DNA from: Alisma plantago-aquatica | Lineage: Eukaryota > Streptophyta > Magnoliopsida > Alismatales > Alismataceae | Length of the DNA stretch: 64,000 nt | Direction: 5' to 3' | NCBI GenBank assembly: GCA_963693085.1 | Contig: OY856410.1 | Location: 564,692,906-564,756,905 of the forward strand | Part shown: positions 56,901-64,000 of the stretch, piece after piece | How positions within the stretch are numbered: position 1 is the stretch's first letter | Layout: every line of letters starts with the position of its first letter | Notes under the pieces: generated by a model | The model's input: the letters and a program-made list of their open reading frames with translations, nothing else | Databases searched by the model: none | What the model was told of the DNA's origin: nothing | Translations under genes and position numbers: made by a program

Positions 56901-59650
56901 TACTCATACTTAAATTGAGTTTAATAGGTCAACCATCAACTGATTTGACCCTCAATTGAACCTCAATTGATCATCAATTAGGGTTTGTTTCAATTGAATT
57001 AAGGCTTGGAATTGATGATCCTTCAACACTAATCAATGCAGAACTAGTTGCATTGAAACCATTGAACCATCATCCAAATTGGGTATGACCTGACCCCAAA
57101 CGGTTTTGAGGTCGTTTGGATGACTTCAATATGGTCTTGAGACCGTTTTCCCATCATATGACTCAAATCTAAGCCATCCAATTAGAGTTTGGTTCATTGG
57201 ATTGATCACCAAATCAGCATTACATTGTTTAACAACTTGGTACCTTCAGACCTTCAAACACCTAACCATACTCAAACGTTGACCTTCAAACGGTCTTGGG
57301 TGACCACCAAACGGTCTTAAGACCTTTTGGATGAGCTCCAAATAGTCTTGAGACCGTTTGGCCCATCCAACCTTTGGATTTTAGTGAAAAATCATCAAGG
57401 ATTGATCTATCGAGTTGATCAACAAATCAGCATTTAGTTGCAATATGATTTGGTACCTTTGGACTTTCAATTGGTCAACTATACTTGACCCCAGACCTCC
57501 AAATGGTCTTGGGGTGATCCCCAAACGGTCTTGAGACCGTTTGGGTGATCCCCAAACGGTCTTGAAACCGTTTGGGCTAATCAACCCAAAATCTCAACTT
57601 AACTCATTGGAATTTCAGCATTGTTTTCAATTAGGGTTTGCCTAATTGATTAGCCTTCAACCTATGATTCCTTTGGAGTTAACCCCTCAAATTTTGAGGG
57701 TCATTAACCAACATCATCAGGAACAGGAATCTCAAACGGTCAACGCTTGGTCAACTCCTCAAAATGGTCTTGAAACCGTTTGCCCAAAAAGGTCGAGTTA
57801 ATCAGGTTGAAAATCAGCATTTAATCCAATTAGGTTTCCCTAATTGATTAGCCTTCAACCTATGATTCCTTTTGAGTTAACCCATAAAAATTGGAGGGTC
57901 ATTAAAGAACATCATTAGGAACAGGAATATAAAACGGTCAATGCTTGGTCAACTCCACCAAACGGTCTTGAAACCGTTTTCCCAAACAGGTCCAGTTAAT
58001 CAGGTTGAAAATCAGCACTTAATGCAATTGGATTTGCCTAATTGATTGGCCTTCAACCTATGATTCCGTTGGATTTAACCCCTCACATTTGGAGGGTCAT
58101 TAGCCTACATAATTAGGAACAAGATTCCCAAAGGTTCTATGCTTGGTCAACTCAACCAAACGGTCTGAAACTGTTTGTCTCCAAACGGTTTGCAAACCGT
58201 TTGGTCACCAAACGGTTTTGATGAAACCATTTGGTTTCCACCTTTAGAAACCATTTGCTCCCAAGATATTTGGTGAGGTGCTATCTTATGATGAGTCATC
58301 ATCATCAAGCTATAAACCCACGAAATCTCCTATGATTTCCATGGAAATTGCATCAATTATACAAAGTTAATTTTGGAAATGTAGAAATGATCACAAATGA
58401 TAAGGAATTGATTGCAATAACAAAGTTAGGGTTTCAAGTTATAAAACCCGCCTCCAATTGAGCTCCAAAGCTCCATGTACATGGAAAAAATGTTGGATTC
58501 AACTCCTTTCACCATTACAAGGCTCGTCCTCATGGTTTGAGCAAAAAGAAATGGTTAGGATTGAAGAGGGAATCGAAATAGGAAGGAATCCATAATTTAT
58601 TTTCGATTTCCACCATGGAATCATGAAGAACAAGGGTCAAGAAGCTTACCAACAGGTTGGGGCTCGTCCTCCTATTTCTCCCAAGTCCCCTTGATCTCAT
58701 CCAAAGCAAAGGAATAAGAAAGGGCCGAAAAAGCCTTTCAATTGATTTGGAAAAGGCACTTTTATAAGGAAATTGATGAGAGAGAAAATGCCTTATAAAA
58801 ATCCAATTAATCCCAAAATGTGGCCGCCTCTTCCCCCTCATCTTCCTTGGGTACGAGACATCTTCATGTGCCTTTAATTCTCCTTCATTATCCTAAATTT
58901 AAAGAAAAGCAAATTAAGCACCTTAATGCTCATTATATTAATATCCCATATGTGAGTGGAAATTACTTTTCTTTATAATAAGGTGAATGAAATTTCACCT
59001 ACTTAAGATATTTTCGTTCCTTATCTTGACAAAGGAACGTCCATCCTTTTTCAAAATCAAACAATAACACTTTGGTTGAAGGACAATTAATTAATGCATT
59101 CATTTTTGCCCTAAATTGAATTAGGGTTTCACTTAGGATTAAATCTTGATTATTTTAATATCAAGATTCTCTCTCCTCCAACTTAATTCAAATGAGATGC
59201 CCCTCTCATTTTCTTTTCTCTAAATGAGGCCAAGAATCATTAAGGACCTTATTGAAGTGGTAATTTGCATATTGAACCCTAGATTTTGGGTAAATTGCAC
59301 TTTACTCCAAAACTAGGTTTTAATGCACAAGGATTGCTTTACAAGCTTAATCTTGGTGTCCAAGCTTGTGGAAACCATACTACTACATAATATTCATCCT
59401 TATGATGTATCAAAATTAGAGGAACAACTTATCATGTGCAATATGCAAGTTAACCCCTCAACTTGGGTAATTTGCACTTTAGTCCAAAATAAGCAATCAT
59501 TGCTTCAACATTGTTCAAACATGACCAAAATTGAAACATAGGTTTCTCTTGAGCCCTAATCACTTTTCATAAGATAAGATTAAGTATATAATCATTTTTC
59601 TTAATCAAAACACCTAGGGTTAAAGCATAACCCAGGTCAGGGATGTTACA
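53978..59650 (-). mobile_element. Lard-B 3' LTR (left copy), 5673 bp
   Basis: It starts (plus strand) TGTAACGACACTCGCC and ends GGGATGTTACA. Same arrays as Lard-A, with four 58-bp units, fewer 28-bp units and one fewer 198-bp unit. The first ~210 bp differ from the right LTR at about seven positions. Confidence 0.9.
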
Positions 59651-61315
59651 AATTATAAACCCCTAACAAGGATTTCGTCCCCGAAATCCCAGATAAAGGG
59701 ATCATATATTATTCATTCATCATATCATCATGTCTCTACATAACACCTCATTGTTATGGAGACATCATAGAACTTTGATCAACAGAAAGTTCCTTCTCAC
59801 AATATTCTCATAGAGTCAATTGAGATCTTATCTTAAAGACATATTTAGTTGTTATGTTTATGCAAAGCATAAACCCCTAACATATGATGTTCATATCATT
59901 TTATATAATCAGACTGATTTCATAGTTGACTAGTCCAGGTAGCCAATCTAAACCATCTGATAATTCTCAGATACCAGAATCTCTTACCTTGGTATCATTC
60001 ACATGTGTTGAAAACATATCATTTTCTCATCTTTCTTTTATCATATTTACAACTTTATTGAACAGGGATCACCTCCCTTGTTCTCTTTCTCATCATATGA
60101 GGGTCATACTTTTACTTCCTCATATACACATACTGATCTGAATTCCTATCAGATCCTTGTTTCTTGTACTTAAGGTATGATACATTTATCCATACCATAA
60201 TTCCAATTTCATGATACTCATTAGATTGTATCAGAATGATTGCTTGATCAGGGCAATCAAAAAGACATCAATCTAAGAGTTTCCATACTCACTTTATCAT
60301 CAGTAGTTGTATACCTGATCAGGGTTTACAAGTACTGAGATCAAGTAGTATGCACTTACATGCTATCACATTTCTTGCTTTTCCTATTATCATAACATAA
60401 GATTCAACATCCCTGGATTTTATCCAGACATCTCTTCTATACCTCTTCCTATTTCATAGAGGTAAGAACAATATAGAGCATTTAAAAGAATACTGAACAG
60501 AATTCAAATTCCAGTTCTCATCATTTCTACCCTATATAACAACCAATAGGGAAAACAAAATCAACAATCCTCCTTTTTATAACAAAAAGGGGTTTAGTGT
60601 ACTCAACATGTACACATTTATAACATACCTTGTACTCACATCATGGTCTTACAGGTAAAAGGTTACCATCTTTACCTTTACATAATGGCTACTGCCCTGG
60701 CACATTAAGCATTTATTGCACTATTAGTACCAAAAACCTTGGCTTTTTAGAACCATTAGGCAAATTTCTCTAAAATTATAGAGATCATCACCTACTTTTC
60801 AGCTTATTGCCCCTTCTTGGGCACTGCCATCACAGATTTGTTATCTGTCTAAACTCATAGCAGAGTCTACTTTCTTGCCATAAGTTAATCTTTTCCATAT
60901 GTTCCCTTGTTCCAACATGACTAAGTCATTCAGGAACTCTTTTAAAGCTCCAACTTTCTATATTAAGGATTGATAACCTAGGTTGTAAGGCTAGTATCCA
61001 GTCCACTATATACATTACTGTTGCCCGAATCTGCCCAACAAGAGCATGATCATAGGATTCTCTATCCTGATCAGGTCTTATTGGGGATTCTCAGGAACTC
61101 ATTCTATTCTTGCATGATCCCTTGCACCGCTTCTTGATGCAACATTACCCTTAGAAATGTGTTCCTTGTGCTCTCCAGTCATTTTAAAACTTTACCCTTT
61201 CTCTGCACAAGCAGAAATCATTATAGGGTATACTGGAGGACACTAACACAGACTCGATACCTTAGTCCTATATCTCTGTAGACTCAGCGAACCTAGAGCT
61301 CTGATACCACTAAAT
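59651..61315 (-). other. Lard-B interior, 1665 bp, non-coding
   Basis: Homologous to the Lard-A interior, with an extra ~320 bp at 60940-61258. That segment holds no open frame of note. The tail at 59651-59700 matches the Lard-A and Tek1 pol tails (GATTTCGGGGACGAAATCC on the - strand). Confidence 0.8.
61298..61309 (-). promoter_or_regulatory. Lard-B primer-binding site (tRNA-iMet), perfect
   Basis: Reverse complement reads TGGTATCAGAGC, matching at all 12 positions. It lies six bases inside the right LTR boundary. Confidence 0.92.
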
Positions 61316-64000
61316 TGTAACGACACTCGCCATCGTTAAGATAACAAGTGCCATTAACAATAATAAAACATGCGGAAGCAAATCATTTGCAGCGGAATTA
61401 CTAAAAATCACTAAAAATTTAAAACTTTTTCAAAGAGATCCATTCACAGGAAAACTCTTTAACGAAGAACCAAAGTGTTTCCATTTCATCCTGGTTCACA
61501 AGTACACGGCTTGTACAATTCCTTTTTAAGGATTACAACATTGACTGCCCTGTTACAAATATACACAGGCAGTATAAAAACTTTGAGGCACTATTCCAAA
61601 ACTCCGATTGAATCATTTAAAACTCCGAGGACCTAAGAGTACAGAGACGACACATAGGACTACTATCTATATGACTTGACAGATAATATCTCAACCTGAG
61701 ATCTGATTGTTGTCCTTGTTGTTTTTGTTGTTGCTGCTCTTTTTCTGATCTTAGGGATTTCCTGCCTTGTCTCCCATGCATACCTAAAAATGTCTCCCAC
61801 GGGGGTGACACAATTGAAAATTGCCCCAGCGAGAGATATAACTCTCTGCCAAAACATTGTTATTGCAGTTTATTAAATTAAAACCGAGCAGGGGTTACTT
61901 TTACCATATCAGACAGAATTATTCATCATAGAACAGAATAAGATAATCTCCTATTCTCAAGGAGAGCATTGCATCTACCCATGGTAGATAAGTAATTCAT
62001 CTGTCTACTTTGTAGAGAATATAAAGAGACATAAATAACATTTATCTGCTAAGGAATGCACAAAGAAATGCAACATCAGCCAATGAATCTCCGTATTCAA
62101 TCCTTAAGTAAACATGTTATATGACTGATTACATTTTACAATCATATTTAAGCTCTGAGGAGATGAGGTATACCTCTCATACTCCAACCGGCCATTGCGA
62201 AGTCAAAACCGGTACCATACATAGGTCTAGGGAAGAGTCGGGTTCCCATGACCTCACTGCCTCCCGGTCAGTGTGAGAGAACCTATAGGACATCTCGTGT
62301 CTCTGCTACATAGCTAGCTAGGGTATACTGGCAACTTCGCTATAGAGGCAGTGTCAGCTGCTCTCTCTTCGCGATCATGAAATTTCATGTTTATCTCCAT
62401 CGATCCGGTATTAACCTTGGGATATGTGTAAATCATCTGGCCCAAATCATCGGGAGATTAGTGATACATCTATCCCGACCTATTCAAGAAGGATTTGAGA
62501 GGTTTCTTGTTTACCTCCTCACAATCACTTCAAGAGGACGTAAGGATATTTTCGCCCATTGACCCCCGTATATTAAAAAATATACGAAATCCAGGATATG
62601 TCGCGGAGCAACCTGTTTGACCATCACCTATTCCTGACGATGATGGATCTATGGTCAGAGCACTACATGAATATATTTCACTTGATTAATTAAGTACATT
62701 ATCATATTCTTTTAGCATCAGTCAAGTTCTCAAACATATTTTATTCAGACAAATGCTATAAAGAGACATGTACCACTTTCATCAGATACTTATTCACATG
62801 GCACATAAGCCATTCACATCTTGTCACCTCTCACTAGGCAACAACTTTATTCACATGGCTCACAAGGCCATTCACATCTTATCACCTCTCACTAGGAAAC
62901 AACTTTATTCACATGGCTCACAAGGCCATTCACATCTTGTCACCTCTCACTAGGCAACAACTTTATTCACATGGCTCACAAGGCCATTCACATCTTGTCA
63001 CCTCTCACTAGGAAACAACTTTAAAACAAAAGCTTACAAGTCCATACTAATCTTGTTACTTCTTTCTAAGTAACAAAAACATAATGGCACATATGGCCAA
63101 TGAACTCTTATCAAATAAACATCATAGCTCATACCTGGCTATGATCATCACCTCATGAGACCTGCATGATTGTCACACATCATAATAGACTTATCAAGTT
63201 CACAACACATCATGCAAAACAGGGTAACACCACTATTCCCTTACCAAGGTTAGGGTTTACCATCAATTAGGGCTTTTCATCCTTTAACCCAAAGCTAGGG
63301 TTAGGATCACCATTTCACATATAATTAGGGTTTCATATTTGTATTATCACTCCAACCCTAATTTATTGCTACACTCCTCTGGGAGCATTCATTGATATCA
63401 TAAGTATTCATTCATACTTATTACATTCATCATGTATCATTAAATGATTATCATCACAAGGTATGAGTTTCTCTCTAATCCTTAGGTTGGAAATTAACAA
63501 AACGACCATGTTAGGTCACTTTCAATTTAGCTCTAAGTCAAGCATAGAGAACTACGGCCGTGTAACCAAGAACGATCGTGCAAAGGGAAGCCACCACGGC
63601 CGTGCTGCCTTGTACGGTCGTGCAAAGTGAATCTACCACGGCCGTGCTACCTAACACGGTCCTGCTACAGGAGTTCACCTCATGAATCATATTCAAGTAT
63701 GAATTCCATTCTTTCATTAGGGATTAGAGTTTTACATACCATCTCCCTTCTTTAGAATAGAGATTGCATATAGCATCACCCTTAATTAGGGATTTCATAT
63801 CACATTGCCCATAATTAGGGTTTACTAATCATTCCCAATTAGGGTTTCTCATGAAATCACCCTCAATTAGGGTTTCACATGGATACACCCTCAGTTAGGG
63901 TTTCACATGGATACACCCTCAACTAGGGTTTCACTTGGATACACCCTCAACTAGGGTTTACTATTCATCCTAATTAGTGATTTCATATGTAGACAACCTC
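61316..64000 (-). mobile_element. Lard-B 5' LTR (right copy), first 2.7 kb in window
   Basis: Same sequence as the left LTR from TGTAACGACA on, with four 58-bp units (62768-63020), the CACGGCCGTG array (63552-63668) and the start of the 28-bp array. It continues past base 64000. Confidence 0.9.

Larger units (their letters stand above)
53978..64000 (-). mobile_element. Lard-B: second large-LTR non-autonomous element, truncated by the window edge
   Basis: Left (3') LTR 53978-59650 (5673 bp), interior 59651-61315 (1665 bp), and the first 2685 bp of the right (5') LTR from 61316. It has the same organisation and orientation as Lard-A. The five bases before it, ATTAG, are the predicted TSD; the right copy is outside the window. 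It is inserted in the Copia LTR, so it post-dates that LTR. Confidence 0.9.

Noticed and set aside
39638..64000. Reading the ~7 kb periodic similarity as a satellite or segmental tandem duplication
   Set aside because: PBS, PPT-like tails, TG...CA ends and the ATAAG duplication show two separate LTR element insertions, the second inside a Copia LTR.

Overview
This window is plant nuclear DNA, almost certainly from an angiosperm with a repeat-rich genome. It consists of nested transposable elements. I recognise no intact host gene, no rRNA or tRNA gene, and nothing prokaryotic or organellar. The plant call rests on Athila-type and chromodomain (Tekay/Del-like) Ty3/gypsy polyproteins, Angela-like Copia LTRs, an En/Spm (CACTA) TNP2-type transposase, and tRNA-iMet primer-binding sites. 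Every protein-coding region is broken by stops, frameshifts or insertions.

Layout. (1) 1-8690: Athila-like element on the + strand. It enters the window inside gag and has a decayed pol and a ~2.2 kb 3' LTR with a 26-bp tandem array just upstream of a TATA box. (2) ~8760-12201: 3' part of a degenerate Copia element and its complete 2.2 kb LTR. (3) 12202-15117: unrecognised AT-rich DNA, then a degenerate Athila-type ORF on the - strand. (4) 15118-33854: a chromodomain gypsy element (here Tek1). Its 5' LTR is cut to ~0.5 kb. Its gag is split by a second gypsy element (Gyp2, 15920-25883, two 2809-bp LTRs, TSD TGATG). (5) 33855-52913: a CACTA element (Cac1) inserted in the 3' LTR of Tek1. It has subterminal repeats, tandem ~95-bp-arm hairpins and a broken TNP2-type transposase. 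(6) 39638-52771: a non-autonomous LTR element (Lard-A, - strand) inserted in the Cac1 transposase, TSD ATAAG. It has huge LTRs (5.86 and 5.90 kb) around only 1.38 kb of non-coding interior. (7) 52914-53977: start of a second Copia LTR inserted in Cac1. (8) 53978-64000: a second copy of the large-LTR family (Lard-B) inserted in that Copia LTR and running off the window.

The nesting gives a relative history. Tek1 is oldest. Gyp2 and Cac1 entered Tek1, then Lard-A and the second Copia entered Cac1, then Lard-B entered the Copia LTR. Spot comparison by eye agrees, with Lard-A LTRs ~5% diverged and Lard-B LTRs ~3% over the first 100-200 bp.

The most unusual content is the Lard family and the short CpG-containing inverted-repeat arrays in LTRs of three otherwise different families. 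The Lard family has an extreme LTR-to-interior ratio, and its 3' tail matches that of Tek1, which suggests a Tekay-like partner. One dyad, AAACGGTCT-TG-AGACCGTTT, occurs both in the Athila-like LTR and in the Lard LTRs. The tandem long hairpins ahead of the CACTA transposase are the other notable structure.
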